A stretch of 64,000 nt of DNA, taken from positions 8,919,141-8,983,140 of the forward strand of contig OZ023198.1 in the NCBI GenBank assembly GCA_963995505.1. The letters are read 5' to 3'. The notes below the pieces were generated by a model. It did not search any database and was not told where the DNA came from. It saw only the letters and a list, made by a program, of their open reading frames with translations. This stretch comes from Hypericum androsaemum (lineage: Eukaryota > Streptophyta > Magnoliopsida > Malpighiales > Hypericaceae). A program made the position numbers and the translations under genes. This document shows positions 22,430 to 34,261 of the stretch, one piece after another (position 1 is the stretch's first letter; every line of letters begins with the position of its first letter).

Positions 22430-23700
22430 CAAACAAGTGTTCAAATTAAATGATTATTTACAATGTTTTCTCTTTGCCTATTGCCGCATTTATTATTTTC
22501 TTGTGCCGACATAAATCCTTGCGTCAAAAATAATAAAACGTCGAATTCAGATCATATTATAATAGGCAAATTACCCCCTAGTCTCTGGTATTTGGTCATC
22601 CTCCTCCTCGGGTCCCTGCATTTTAAAAACTGATTTTGCCATCCCTCGAATTTGGTTTTTGAAACTCTCGGGTCCCTAGATGACGTCATCGGCTCTTTTT
22701 TTATTTTTGGTCATAGAAATGACTATTATACTCTTTTGGTGATCTTCTCAGGCAAACCCAACCCTCCGGTCATCTTCTCCGACAAACTCCGGCGACCCTC
22801 TGGCGAACTTTTCTGGCAAAATTTTCTGACCAAAAAATCTAAAAATCTGACGACCTTCCTCCTCAACCTCGCCAATCTCACGCCCCTTAAGGCCTCGAAC
22901 CCCCACCAAAATGGCGTTCTCAGCTTCCTCGACGACTCGATGTGCTCCTGGACGACAACATCGTTGACGGTTTCTGACGCCGGTGGGAGGAGCATAGGGA
23001 GAGCGATGACAACAGATCTTCCTCCTCTAGATAAACAAAGCTTGCCCAGTTACTACCGTCTACAAAAGCTTTCCCTCGTCGCGGCGTCTCCTCTCCTCTT
23101 CTCCCAGTTTCACGGCACGCCATACACCTGCCAGGTGTTCGATCAATTTCCTGACAGACCCTCATCTCTTCTTTTTTTGCTTCCACCCTCTCCCTTGTTG
23201 CAGCGTCTCCTCTCCTCGCCTCTCCTCTTCTTCATTGTCTGGTGGAGTACAGGTACACGCGAGGGTTATGAGTGAGGGGCTTGCGTCGGTTGGGCTCATC
23301 GTGGGGGCTTTACCCTACCGGGGATTGATGTTGGGGATGCTCTTCGGGAGGGATGAAGTCAGAATTAGTGTTCGAATTTTTTTGGCCGGAAAAGTCATCG
23401 AAAAAGTTCGCCGGAAGGTTGGGTTTGCGTGAGAAGAAGTTCAGAGGGGTATTTTGGCCTTTTTCATGACCAAAAATATAAAAAAGCCGCTAACGTGCAC
23501 CAGGAACCCGAGAGTTTCAAAAACCAAATTCGAGGGATGGCAAAATCAATTTTTAAAATGCAGGGACCCAAGGAGGAGGATGACGAAACACCACAGACTA
23601 GGGGTTAATTTGCCCTATTGTAATTAAGGCATCACTAGAGGCAAAGAGAAAGCATTGAAAATAATGCTACAGTTTCAACACTTTCGGTTTTCTAAAATCT
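22430..23700 (+). repeat. Dispersed repeat split by a TIR element
   Basis: The left half (22,430-22,563) and right half (from 23,617) together match the uninterrupted minus-strand copy at 2445-2640. The outer parts also form a loose inverted repeat (TTTTCTCTTTGCCT left, AGGCAAAGAGAAAGC right), so the host repeat may itself be an old MITE. Confidence 0.5.
22564..23616. mobile_element. TIR element E1 (1,053 bp)
   Basis: Inverted termini of about 170-230 bp: AGGCAAATTACCCCCTAGTC on the left and AGGGCAAATTAACCCCTAGT read inward from the right, continuing through GGGTCCCTGCATTTT and CCATCCCTCGAATTTGG on both sides. The flanking 8-mers are ATTATAAT and ATTGTAAT. The interior encodes no recognisable transposase. 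The superfamily is unresolved; TIR length and an 8-9 bp duplication would allow Mutator-like or hAT-like. Confidence 0.85.
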
Positions 23701-23850
23701 TTTTTATTTAGAAGCAATCACCGTTGGACCTTACTTATGGTTTAGTTCTCTCAATACATATTTTTTACATTCGTAATAATTAAAACAAGGCTTTTTTAAG
23801 TAAATCATAGACTCTTACCACTTGTTTGATTATGAGGATGGTTATAATTA

Positions 23851-24138
23851 AGGTAAATTATTTTCAGATCTCTCATGTTTGGTCTTATCTCTTTTAGGTT
23901 TTCTCGTGTTTGAAAAATGATTATGTTGTCCCATGTATTTGGTTTTATTAGACAAAAGTATGTCGTGCATTTCTGTTTTTTCAAGTATGAGTTTGTCGGA
24001 GAAAATTACTTATTCCGACAATAAGGACCTGAACGTATAATAAAAACCAAACAAAGGGAACAACATAATCATTTTTCATACACGAAGATCCTAGAAGAGA
24101 TGAGACTAAACACGAGAAACCTGATAGTAATTTACTCT
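23851..24138. mobile_element. TIR element E2 (288-bp MITE)
   Basis: Long inverted arms (~100 bp each) starting AGGTAAATTATTTTCAG and, from the right, AGAGTAAATTACTATCAG, both continuing through CTCGTGTTT-like and GAAAAATGATTATGTTG. A perfect 8-bp duplication TATAATTA flanks it (23,843-23,850 and 24,139-24,146). Non-coding. Its ends match E1, E3 and E4. Confidence 0.9.
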
Positions 24139-24199
24139 TATAATTATTGGGGAGGATGGTGCCCAATGAAAGAGCAAACATTAACAAGCTAACAATCAT

Positions 24200-24480
24200 G
24201 CGTGATCTACGAATATAACTTATTTGAAATAGTAAAAGATTCAGATTTATTTAAGAAAATTTTGAGTTGAATATAAAATTAAATTAATCTTTAAATCGGG
24301 TCTTCAATAATGTCGTAGATTAGAAAAAAATTAGGCGTGATCCACGCGTGAGAGTAATTTCAAGTAGTAAAAATTTTAGATTCATTTAAAATATTTTGGG
24401 TTGAATATATACTCGACTTCCATCAAATAGATCCTCAAATAGTTGATCGGTTAATAATATTGTAGGTTAGAAAAAATTAG
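24200..24480 (+). repeat. Tandem repeat, two ~140-bp units
   Basis: Units at 24,200-24,334 and 24,335-24,480 each start GCGTGATC.ACG and end GTAG.TTAGAAAAAA.TTAG; a third GCGTGATCC follows at 24,481. They are diverged and have no coding content. Confidence 0.65.
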
Positions 24481-24481
24481 G

Positions 24482-25389
24482 CGTGATCCGGGGATGTTTC
24501 ACCAGATCGAATTGAAAGGCACATTATAGATACATAGAGAATATATTTTTTTACCACCCTGTACTCTAAATATATAGTTATTTGTCACTATCTACTTTTG
24601 AAAATAGAGCAATTATCATCAACATAGATATTCCAACGCATGACAAGCTTTTTCAACTTGTGAAAAAAATAGATCAAGCAGCACGTGGAAACAGTTTTTT
24701 TTGTTGTTGTGTAAATATGGAAACAGTTTACTAACTAATGTATGAAGAATCGCTCATTATTTCTTTTTACGCATATTATAATTTAATAAAAAAATAGATA
24801 ATTTCATTTTAGTACCCTATAATTTACACTAACTAAGTATTAAGTACTATGTGGTTTTTTTTTGTGACTAAGATTTTCTAAAATTACTTTTTTTTGACAA
24901 ATTTTAAACTAGTTTTAGTTTTTTCCCAGCTCCTATTGTCAAAGTTAGACACGTCAATTCCACTGTGCTGATGTGGCCAACTTTAAATCCCCAATTTCAA
25001 ACCCATACCAAAATTTCTCAAATCCCACCCTAAAATCCCAAAGTACCCTCAACTTGCAAACCCACTTTTTTGACAAATTGTTGAAGACCCTTCCCCTGCC
25101 TCGCTTCTTTGACCATGTGGTCGCCAGAGAGTAGCAGGTCGCTTCCTCATCGGAGTGAGGCGGAGGAGGGCTGGCAGAAGCCGGAGGATGAGGTAATGGA
25201 TTGGCATTAATCACGGAGGGCTAGGCAAATCTTCTGCACATAGGGATTCTGAAAAAACCATGAGCTCCCTTTCTCTCCCTCCCCCCGTCCGCTCCTCATG
25301 GCCACCTTCCAACTCCTCCACCATCTTCTAACCCGCCTTTCTCTTGCTTCTCCCCCGTCCGGGTCCTCCCGGGCGGCTCTCCATCCATC
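24482..25389. other. Gene-less stretch, possible LINE 5' UTR
   Basis: AT-rich up to about 25,070, then more GC-rich just upstream of the ORF1 fragment. The last 300 bp may be the 5' UTR of that LINE. No gene is supported. Confidence 0.4.
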
Positions 25390-25880
25390 ATGGCTTCTAA
25401 ATCTTCCAGCATAACCCTCATTGTCGATAACCTTCCTCCCTTTTGGCGTCATAAAAATCTCCGGGGCTTTTTCTCGAAAGTTTGCAAGGTGTTCGATGTG
25501 TTCCTCCAGGCGAAGTGCTCTAAACGTAATACCAGATTTGACTTTGTCCGGGTCCCTCTTAGCGCGGACTCCTCTGCGGCCATTCAGAATTTCCACGGTT
25601 CGTTGGTCGAGGGTCACAAAATTCTGGTTGATACGGCACTCTTGCTAGCATCGGGCTCGACAAAGCTTCTCTCAAACTCTTGGTCAGGTCCTCGCCACTT
25701 TTGAAAATGTCGAGAATAAAATGGACAGTGTTGCAACCTTGAAGCTCCACTTCAGAGATGTGAAGGACTGGTCCCAAGATTTCTCTCCAAGTCATCGTTT
25801 TGCTTCGGCATCCCTCGCAATGTTAGAACTCTGGCCCTCTACGAGTCTTTGATCTCTCAATCCTATTTTAAAAGTAATTC
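25390..25880 (+). pseudogene. LINE ORF1 fragment with RRM
   Basis: ATG 25,390 opens a frame whose first ~60 residues form an RNA-recognition-motif fold as found in plant L1 ORF1: TLIVDNLPPF (RNP2-like) and TRFDFVRVPL (RNP1-like), with a helix ..FFSKVCKVFDVFLQAKC between. The frame breaks near 25,640, and ORF1-like sequence continues in another frame (VLATFENVE, HFRDVKDW). No ORF2 follows; the sequence runs into CopC at 25,945. A host RRM protein is less likely because the rest fits the LINE linker region. Confidence 0.65.
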
Positions 25881-25944
25881 TTCTAGCAATAGCAATATCT
25901 TTTCTATTTGTAATATTTATCTCAAAACTTGTTTCAAACAATTT

Positions 25945-26898
25945 TGTTGGATTTACACCCATGATTATCTCATGGTCATGGCCATGAGGTGGCTAGCCCT
26001 CAACCTTTTCTAGGCCACTCCAGGTATGGATTGGGCACAGAATGCTCAGATTCTGAACCGTTCGGAATGAAAACGCGCAGGGACTTTTTTGCAAATGCGC
26101 TAAAATACGGGGACCAAAATGAAAAAAATCACGCACAAACGCAGGCTGGATACAAATGCCATTATCACATAACTGCGCATGCCAGTATCACATAACTGTG
26201 CATGCCAGTATCACATGGCTGCGCATGCCAGTGTGACCTTTTTGCAAAAATGCTAAAATATGGGGGACCAAAATGAAAAAAACCACGCGCGCCATTACCA
26301 CCAACGAGTGCTTGCCACTGTCACAAATACACATGCCATTATCACATAACTGCTCTTGCCATTATCACATAACTGCGCTTGCCACTGCGGTCCCCCTTCA
26401 CTCCAAACCGTACGGAATCGATTCCTTCACTCCGTACTCAATCCACTCCCAGGCCACTCCCACCTATTTTGGTGGCAATTGTTGCCATATTATTTTTCTT
26501 AGTGGACAAGCTACTAGGATAGCCTTGCCACATGGATGAAAACCACCAATTAGGTGGTGACCTAGGAGAAAATTTTTCTCCCTATAAAAAGAAAAGATGG
26601 AGGTGGTGCCGAGGAGTAGGGGAGAACCACACATACAACAAGGGTAAAAAATTATGTTTTGATCCCTGAGTTCTCTATTCGACTCCGAGGCAGATAAAGT
26701 CGTGAAAATTATTCTTACTTCAATTGATTGTAAGTCAGAACCGACCAGTGACGAGAATCCGTTACGATCCTGTGGATACTGAACTACAACAAGTAAGTGT
26801 ATTTACGTTTAAACGAATTCGTTCATTAATTACTTTAACGTCAATTATTTCATGATTTCTCGATTATAATATGTTATAATCTCTACTTGAAATCATCA
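25945..26898 (+). repeat. CopC 5' LTR, with nested MITE
   Basis: About 515 bp of LTR once the 429-bp MITE and its 10-bp duplication are removed. A TATA box is visible in TCCCTATAAAAAG near 26,580. The 3' part matches 33,745-34,096. Confidence 0.88.
26022..26450. mobile_element. MITE inside the CopC LTR
   Basis: Inverted ends AGGTATGGATTGGGCACAG on the left and, from the right, GGGAGTGGATTGAGTACGG. AGGCCACTCC is duplicated on both sides (26,012-26,021 and 26,451-26,460). The interior holds repeated CATTATCACATAACTGC / GCATGCCAGTATCACAT units and matches the copy at 3812-4209. A 9-10 bp duplication suits a Mutator-like origin. Non-coding. Confidence 0.85.
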
Positions 26899-26914
26899 TT
26901 GGTATCAGAGCGAG
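26899..26914 (+). other. CopC primer-binding site
   Basis: TTGGTATCAGAGCGAG immediately follows the LTR and matches the complement of the initiator-Met tRNA 3' end over TGGTATCAGAGC. Confidence 0.9.
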
Positions 26915-28200
26915 ATTAGTTCTTGTTCTGGTTACTAATTAATTTTTTGAAAACAAAAATCATGTATGTGATTTTTAGAGTTCAAAAAAATCGGATGTTA
27001 AGATATTGTTCTTGATAATTTACATTCTGTTGTCCTTACTTGTATAACGGGTGAAAATCCCAAGTACTAATCTGAAATTAATGCAGAAGGCGAATAAAGA
27101 TTTCGTCCTTATTTCGCAAACGCGAGAAACCCTTAGGGAATAAAGAGAATTTGTTCCACTCTAAACGTGTTTCAAAAGGCCTTGTCCTTACTTGTACACG
27201 CGTTAAACTTGAGAGACTAAATTATAATTTATCCAAAATTCCCAAATCGGGACGAAACCTAATTTCGCAAAAACTGGGATTTTTCGTCCCAATTTCAATC
27301 CCCTCAAAAATAACCAAATCGAAGGACAACGAGTATAAATCTTGTCTCCGACGACGTATCGGAACCATGGCGACCTTCTTGGTCAGATTTTTTTCGATCT
27401 AAATCGGATAAAAATTGCCCGATGATGTTTTTTTTCCTTCCGACGAACGAACGACTGAGTTCGTTGTAGCTCGAGAAAATGAATTTTCTCGACGAGGATG
27501 TGTCGAGGCTCACCGGACCAGTATGGTGGGTGTCCGGTTCGGGCGTGTTACCGCGTCATCGCGGTGGCCGGAATAGATTTACCCTCGGCCGAGTTTGGTC
27601 TCTTTTTTCGTTCAACGAAGAAGAAGAAGAGGTAGATAAAGGAGATTATGAGGAGGGCAATTCCGTAATTTCACATTTTTTTGCCGGAGTATATATACTC
27701 GAAAAGGGCAAAACCGTAATTTAGTAGTAAAAAAAGGGTTTTGACCGTGGGTCAACGCGGGCTCTCATTTTTTTAAAGGGGCCCGTGTGGGCTTGCTCTT
27801 TGACCAAGAAGGTCAACGCGGCCTTCACTTGTCCATTGGGTCGGTTCATGATTTCGGCCCATTTTGACAAAATGGTTAAGAAGGCCTATTTTTATTTGGC
27901 CTGGTGAATAAAATGAGTTTTATTCAAATAAAATTTAATTTTTGATAAAATTTTGATTTAAAAATTATTATGATAATTTTAAAAATTAAAAATATATTTT
28001 AGAATGAGTTCTATACTATATTTATTCCAATATTTTTAGAATTAAGACACTAAAAATATGGAAAATAATATAACCTATAAGGATCACGCAATAAAATGCT
28101 ATATTATGGATATTCTTCGTGCCCTTTATCATTGATATGATTAAAATTATGATTTTAATCAATTGGGACTACTTGTGAGCTGACCCAAATAACTTGCATT
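26915..28200 (+). other. CopC long leader
   Basis: About 1.3 kb between the primer-binding site and the first long open frame. Short fortuitous frames only. From about 27,900 it is strongly AT-rich. Confidence 0.5.
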
Positions 28201-28203
28201 ATG

Positions 28204-28680
28204 ATGCAGGTTATCAATGAGGATGAAGTGTTGTCCAAGAAAGTGTGTTGAACCTGTGCTTGTTGCAAAGGCACAAGACATGCGCCGAAAGATAATGAAC
28301 AAGTGCTTACCGAGCATATTGTCTCAGTTCACAATGAGATACAAGAATGTATCTTGGCTGGAGGTTATAACAGTGGGTATAACTGGGTATTGATGTTCAT
28401 GGATCTTCTAGCTACGCTGAAGATTACAGAAGATGTTGACACTTTCATATCTCCAGTAATTGGGACTACTCACAGAAAAGTTGTGGAACGTCTGGTTACA
28501 TATCTAGGTGGGAAGAGAATTTTAGAGGAAATTCCTCATAATAAGTCAATGAGTTTGCGAAGTAGGCGTAAAGTACGTCGCTTCTGTGCTCATGAATTCC
28601 CTTATCCTAGCAAGTGGACAATCATGAACTCTGTGCCAGCCCGTGTCATATATAGAGATATTGTCTTTAATAATGCATAG
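28204..28680 (+). pseudogene. Unrecognised reading frame in CopC leader
   Basis: An in-frame ATG (28,204) is followed by a TGA at 28,249 and then 143 open codons to a TAG/TAA-type stop at 28,680. After the TGA the product has a Cys cluster (TCACCKG), then VLTEHIVSVHNEIQECILAG, a central FISPVIGTTHRKVVERLVTYL and a basic RSRRKVRRF stretch. I do not recognise a family. It lies before gag in the same strand, where copia elements have no gene, so it could be an element-specific extra gene or captured host sequence. The single stop could be one C-to-T change from CGA. Confidence 0.45.
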
Positions 28681-29037
28681 ATCTTTTGTATGGGTTTAAA
28701 TCTTGTTAGAAGTTTTTTGTACATATGTGTATAAAATTTCATATATTTTCATGGTTGTAATAAAGATGCATGTGCTTTTCTGCAATTAAATAGTTTATTT
28801 ATTTAATTGCTTATTATTACCATGAGATGTATCCACTTGAATTTACTATTAAAGAACTTTGAAAGTTTAAAGTTCAAAATTAATTCTCGAAGGATGAGGG
28901 AAAACATACACGTGACCTACTTCGAATTCGAGGTTAATCAAGAACTTTATATCGCTTAAAGTTATGAACGTATAGTAAATTATAATGTATTGCTGAAAAC
29001 ATACTCCTCACACATTTTTTTATGATTCCCTATAGTC

Positions 29038-30029
29038 ATGTCGATTGCTTCAAAATCAATTATCGCCGAACTCAATAAAGATTTGCTCAACGGTAGTAAT
29101 TATGATAACTGGAGTATGAAAATTCAGTATGTACTTGAAGAGCAAGAAGTGCTTGAGATCATAAGTAAAATTATGGTTGAACCTGAAACTGGCAACACCC
29201 CCCAGCACAGGCGTGATAAAGATGCCTACATAGTTTGGAAAAAGAAAAATTCTGTTGCTCGACTCATCTTACTAAGTGCCATGATGGATGACATCACAAG
29301 GCAATTTCGTATGTTTGAAAATGCCAAAGACCTGTGGGATGCACTTAAAGAAAGATTTGGGAAGCTTTCTGTTTCAAAGCTGCGAGCTTTGACTATAAGG
29401 TTTGATACCTACAAAAACGTCCTGATCATTCGATAAAAATACATCTCAGGCAGATGTCAAATATGATTAGTGGGCTAGCTGAGGCTGGCCACGTGCTTAG
29501 TAATGAGCAGCAAATCCAAGCTGTCATTCGTTCCCTGCCTACAAATTGGGAACACATGAAAATGACTCTTATCCACGCTGATAATGTTACGACATTTGAT
29601 GACATGGCCCGTCACCTCGAGCTACAAGAGGATCGCCTCCTAGCAATCAGAGTCCACCCAGAAGCACACGTGACTGGGTCTAGCTTCAGAGGAAGCAAGA
29701 GAAAGATGGGCCAAAAGAGCAAAGGTAAGAAGAGCTGGGAAAACAAGAAAAATAAACCTGAAACTTCTGGAACTAATGAGAATAGTTCAGGAAAGAAAAA
29801 ACAACGAAAGTACAACATTTTAAAAGTAAAATGTTTCAACTGTCAACAGAAGGGTCACTTTGCAAAAGACTGCAAAGAGAAAAAGAAGGTACATCTTATT
29901 CACTCATATGCGAGTAAATTATATGTATCTAGTACAATTCTTCTAACTGAAAGTCATCCTCTGTGGGTGATTGATTCAGGAGCGACAGACCATATGACAA
30001 AGGACCGTGGTACTTTTGTTGAATTTTGA
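29038..30029 (+). pseudogene. CopC gag and protease start
   Basis: ATG 29,038 opens a UBN2-type gag (LNGSNYDNWSMKIQYVLEEQ, DLWDALKERFG). A single-base frameshift near 29,420 moves to a second frame that continues the gag (MISGLAEAGHVLSNEQQIQA, RSLPTNWEHMK) to a perfect CCHC zinc knuckle CFNCQQKGHFAKDC and the protease motif IDSGATDHMT. A TGA near 30,027 interrupts it where an Arg codon (CGA) would fit. Confidence 0.9.
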
Positions 30030-31642
30030 CGACTGCCAGTTGGAGCAAAATCTATCTATGTTGGCAATAACGCACGCGTAAATGTCAACGGGATAGGTAC
30101 ATGTAGATTGAGCCTGCGTGAAGGACGCACCCTACTTCTACATGATGTGTTATATGCTCCAGAAATTTGCCAGAATTTAATTTCTGTTTCAGTTTTGATG
30201 TCTCTTGGTTTTCGTTGGTTGTTTGAGAATAATTCCGTTCAGTTATTTTTGGAACATGTTTTCTATGGTTCTGGTTATAAATCAGATGATTTTTTAATCA
30301 TGAATGTTGATCTTTGTGATTTTCCTAATTCAAGTTTTTCTTTTGCTACTGCTTCACAAACATCTCAAGATGACGTTGTGCTGTGGCATTCTAGACTGAG
30401 CCATATTGGTCAAGATCGCTTGAATCGTCTAGCTAAGGCAGGACTATTGGGTAATTTAGAAAAGACTATATTACCTACTTGCGAATGTTGTCTAGAAGGA
30501 AAATTGACAAGAAAACTATTTGAAAAGGAAACTAGAGCCAATGATCTATTGCAATTAGTCCATTCCGATATCTGCGGTCCAATGAATGTGAGGGCTAGAC
30601 ATGGGGCATATTTTTTTCATCACTTTTATAGATGACTATAGTAGATATGGTCAAATCTATTTGATTTCTCACAAATCAGAAGCGATAAGTTATTTCAAGA
30701 TATTTATGAATCATGTTGAGAATCAACTAGATCGAAAGATTAAGGCCTTACGAACTGATCGTGGTCGTGAGTATCTTTCTGATGAATTTAAAGCTCTGTG
30801 TCAAGAAAAAAGAATTGAACAACAGTTGTCCATTCCTTATACACCTCAACAAAATGGGGTAGCAGAAAGAAGGAATAGAACCCTTCTTGACATGGTTAGG
30901 TCTATGATGGCGGAGGCAAATTTGCCTATATCTTTTTATGGAGATGCGCTCCTTACCGCTACATATGTTCTAAATCGTGTCCCCTCTAAGTCTGTCACTA
31001 CCACCCCTTACGAAATATGGACAGGTCGAAAACCTGATCTGAGCTACTTAAGACCGTGGGGGTGTGCATCTTACATCTATTCTACCTCGAGTACATACGG
31101 TAAATTAGGACCGAGAGGTAGAAAGAGTATTTTTATAAGATACTCTGAAGTATCAAAAGGATACGTGTTCGTGGGCGAACTAGAAAATGGACAAGTGACA
31201 GAATTTAAATCACGAGATGTCACGTTCTTGGAAAAAGATTTTCCGAAATTGGAAGAGGTGAGTCATGATCTTCCTTATATGAAGTTAATGAGCCAGAATC
31301 ATCTGGATCACTCCATCCGAGTGGGAGAATTGTGGAGGAGGAAAATCAAGATTTTCCATCTCCAATTGATCCGGAAGTTCATGATTCAAATGATCAACAT
31401 CTTAGTGGGAGTACAATTTTGAACTCCAGTAGGAGTATGAATTTTTGCTTCAGTGGGAGTACGATTCCAGGTTATGATGAATACATGCGGGATATTTATC
31501 AAAATCGGGAAATTTGTAGAACTAAAAGAACTAGCATTCCACGCCGACGATTTAAGATTGAAGGTGCTTCAAATGCTTTCTTGGTATCATTAAGAAGACA
31601 TAATGGTCCAAGTGAGATTCTTTTAGCAATCCTACAAGATTA
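30030..31642 (+). pseudogene. CopC integrase region
   Basis: Continues with VLYAPEICQNLISVSVL and the pre-integrase zinc region (LWHSRLSHIGQDRL...CECCLEGK). D-D-E residues lie in HSDICGP, RTDRGREY and PQQNGVAERRNR. A homopolymer change in a run of seven T near 30,610 splits the integrase after its first Asp. The variable tail after 31,250 is frameshifted, with repeated AGTGGGAGTA blocks at 31,404-31,470. Confidence 0.88.
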
Positions 31643-33206
31643 AGATGAACCTAAAAATGTTTCTGACGCTCTATCATCTCCCGAAAAGAATGAATGGGGT
31701 AAAGCAATGGAGGAAGAGATGGATTCCATGAAGAAAAACCAGGTTTGGGAATTAGTTGACCTACCTAAAGGACGTAGGGCAATTGGGAATAAATAGATTC
31801 TCAAAATTAAGCGTAAAGCAGACGGAAGTATCGAAAAGTACAAAGCTCGCTTAGTTGCACAAGGATTTAGACAACAGGAAGGAGTTGACTATGAGGAGAC
31901 TTTTACTCCTGTTGTTAGATTCACGTCCATTAGGATTATTCTGGCTGTAGTGGCAAATTTGAACCTTGAGCTGCATCAAATGGATGTTAAAACTGCTTTT
32001 CTCAATGGAGAATTGGATGAAGAGATCTATATGGTCCAGCCAGAGGGCTACATCCAAAAAGGCAGTGAACATATGGTTTGCAAATTGAAAAGATCAATTT
32101 ATGGCCTTAAGCAGTCTTCTAGACAATGGTATATTCGTTTTCATAATACGATCATATCGTATGACTTTAAAATGATAGACGAAGATCATTGTGTCTATAT
32201 TAAGCACTCAGGTAAGAAGTTTGTCATAATTACGTTATATGTTGATGACATTCTAATAGCTAAAAATGACATGGGATATCTAATCGAGCTCAAAGCTTGG
32301 TTCTCGTCCAACTTTGAAATGAAAGATATGGGAGAAGTTGATTACATACTCGGGGTTAAGATCACGAGGAATCGTTCGAAGAGGCTATTGTCTCTTTCAC
32401 AAGAGACTTATATCCGCAAAGTAGTAGAATGATTCAATTGTAATGATAGTAATTCCAAATATGTCCCAATTGTTAAAGGTCACCATCTCAATAAAGACAT
32501 GTGTCCTAAAATAGCTCAACATGAGAGGGATATGATGAAAATTCCTTATGCCAATGTAGTTGGTTGTCTCATGTATGCAATGTTGTATACAAGACCAGAT
32601 ATTTGCTATGATATTGGGATAGCGAGCAGATACCAGTCTAATCCAGGTAATGCACATTGGAAAGCAGTCAAGAGAATTATAAAATACTTGAATACGACTG
32701 CAGAATACTCACTGTGTTATCAAGGTCAAGACCTGACATTGAGAGGTTACACCGATACTGATTGGGGTGGTGATGTGGACGAGAAGAAATTCATATCAGG
32801 ATATGTCTTCTTGCTTGGCAGGGGTGCTATTTCATGGAGTAACAAGAAACAGACGTGTGTCTCCCTGTCAACTATGGAAGCTGAATATGTAGCTTCTGCA
32901 GCTGCTGTGCAAGAGGCAGTATGGTTGAAGAGATTCCTGAGCCATTTATTCCTAACCGACTCAAAAGAACCAGTGAGCTTATTTTGCGATAATCAAGCGT
33001 CGATAGCTTTTGCTAAAGATCCTAGGTATAGTAGAGCAAAGCATATCGACATCAAATATCACTTTGTTAGGGATATGGTTGCGTGTAATAAGGTGAGCAT
33101 AAAATACATATCTACACAAGATATGGTCGCAGAGCCAATGACCAAGGGTATTGTTAGAGATGTGTTTGAGAAACATGTCAGGTCCCTGGGTTTGCGAAAG
33201 TTTTAG
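31643..33206 (+). pseudogene. CopC reverse transcriptase-RNase H
   Basis: W.KAMEEEMDSMKKNQVWELV opens the domain, with a TAG near 31,796 replacing a usual Trp. The core holds QMDVKTAFLNGELDEEIYM, SIYGLKQS.RQW and catalytic ITLYVDDILIA. A TGA near 32,430 (CGA to TGA) splits it. RNase H follows with GYTDTDWGGD, STMEAEYVAS and FCDNQASIAFAKD, ending normally at 33,206. Confidence 0.9.
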
Positions 33207-33744
33207 TATTTTTGCTCATATTGTAAAGAATTTGTTGTTCAATATAATGTTGTTTTCAGCAATACGTATTGTGTGAATGTTATTTAAGGTAACATTTACT
33301 AATGCATGTCGGACAGAGAATTAGCCCACTCACACGGGTGTTTACCTCAGTGGGAGTCATGAGTTGATTCTTGATTGAGATGAGGCAATTTTTGGAACAT
33401 TGTTAAATATCGAATGCCTGTTCTAAAATATGAATGCCGTCTTGCTTAGCTACAAGAGCAGTCTTGTTAAAGCGCAAGATTATGTGTAAGCAATAATTGC
33501 TACATTAAATAAGTTTTTTGAAACTTATAGGATTATTTAAAATCCAATGGTAAGAAGTAAGTAAAACTTACCATAATTCTGTCTTGATAGCCTAGAACAG
33601 TCTTTGTGTGGGCTAAAGCTGTTGTTTGTAAACATCGAGGCTGATGCTCTAGTATGGTGTTATTTGCGAGAGACATGTGCTCCTTTATCAGGAAAGAACA
33701 ACATAGCACATGAATTGTATCTTGTGTGCTCTACGACCAATGGA
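33207..33744 (+). other. CopC 3' untranslated part
   Basis: Sequence between pol and the 3' LTR remnant. It contains TCAGTGGGAGTCATG near 33,350. No polypurine tract adjoins the LTR remnant, consistent with a deletion that removed the tract and the first ~160 bp of the LTR. Confidence 0.5.
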
Positions 33745-34096
33745 TGGAAAATCAATGACCTAGGAGAAATTTTTTCTCCCTATAAAAGGAAAAGATGGAG
33801 GTGGTGCCGAGGAGTAAGGGAGGACCACACATACAACAAGGGTAAAAAATTACGCTTTGATCCCTGAGTTCTCGATTCGACTCTGAGGTAGATAAAGTCG
33901 TGAAAATTGTTCTTACTTCAATTGATTGTAAGTCAGAACCGACCAGTGACGAGAATCCGTTACGATCCTGTGGATATTGCACTACAACAAGTAAGTGTAT
34001 TTACGTTTAAACGAATTCGTTCCTTAATTACTTTAACGTCAATTATTTCATAATTTCTCGATTATAATATGTTATAATCTCCACTTGAAATCATCA
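33745..34096 (+). repeat. CopC 3' LTR, 5'-truncated
   Basis: Matches the 5' LTR from GACCTAGGAGAAA onward to the terminal GAAATCATCA, then AATTT. The upstream third of the LTR, where the MITE sits in the other copy, is absent, so it cannot show whether the MITE came before or after CopC inserted. Confidence 0.88.
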
Positions 34097-34261
34097 AATT
34101 TAAATCTATTACACTTTCACCCACTCTAATTAGTTACATTAAGATTTAATTCAATTATGAGCATTACGTTCATGCATAACTTCGATACCATGATTAGCAC
34201 AAAAATCTGCTGATTGTTAATTTTTGACCGAAAAACCTGCTAGTTTTAACTCTACGAAAAT

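Larger units (their letters stand above)
25945..34096 (+). mobile_element. CopC: Ty1-copia element (8.15 kb)
   Basis: Perfect AATTT target duplications (25,940-25,944 and 34,097-34,101) bound an element starting TGTTGGATTT and ending GAAATCATCA. It has a complete 5' LTR carrying a nested MITE, a tRNA-Met primer-binding site, an unusually long leader of about 2.1 kb, gag, pol and a 3' LTR that has lost its first part. Several stops and frameshifts disable it. The shared parts of the LTRs differ at about 15 of 340 positions by eye, older than CopB. Confidence 0.93.

Noticed and set aside
22652..23275. 207-codon frame inside E1 as a captured gene
   Set aside because: It starts within the inverted terminus, is Leu/Pro/Ser-rich with no domain, and the right part is low-complexity CT-rich sequence.
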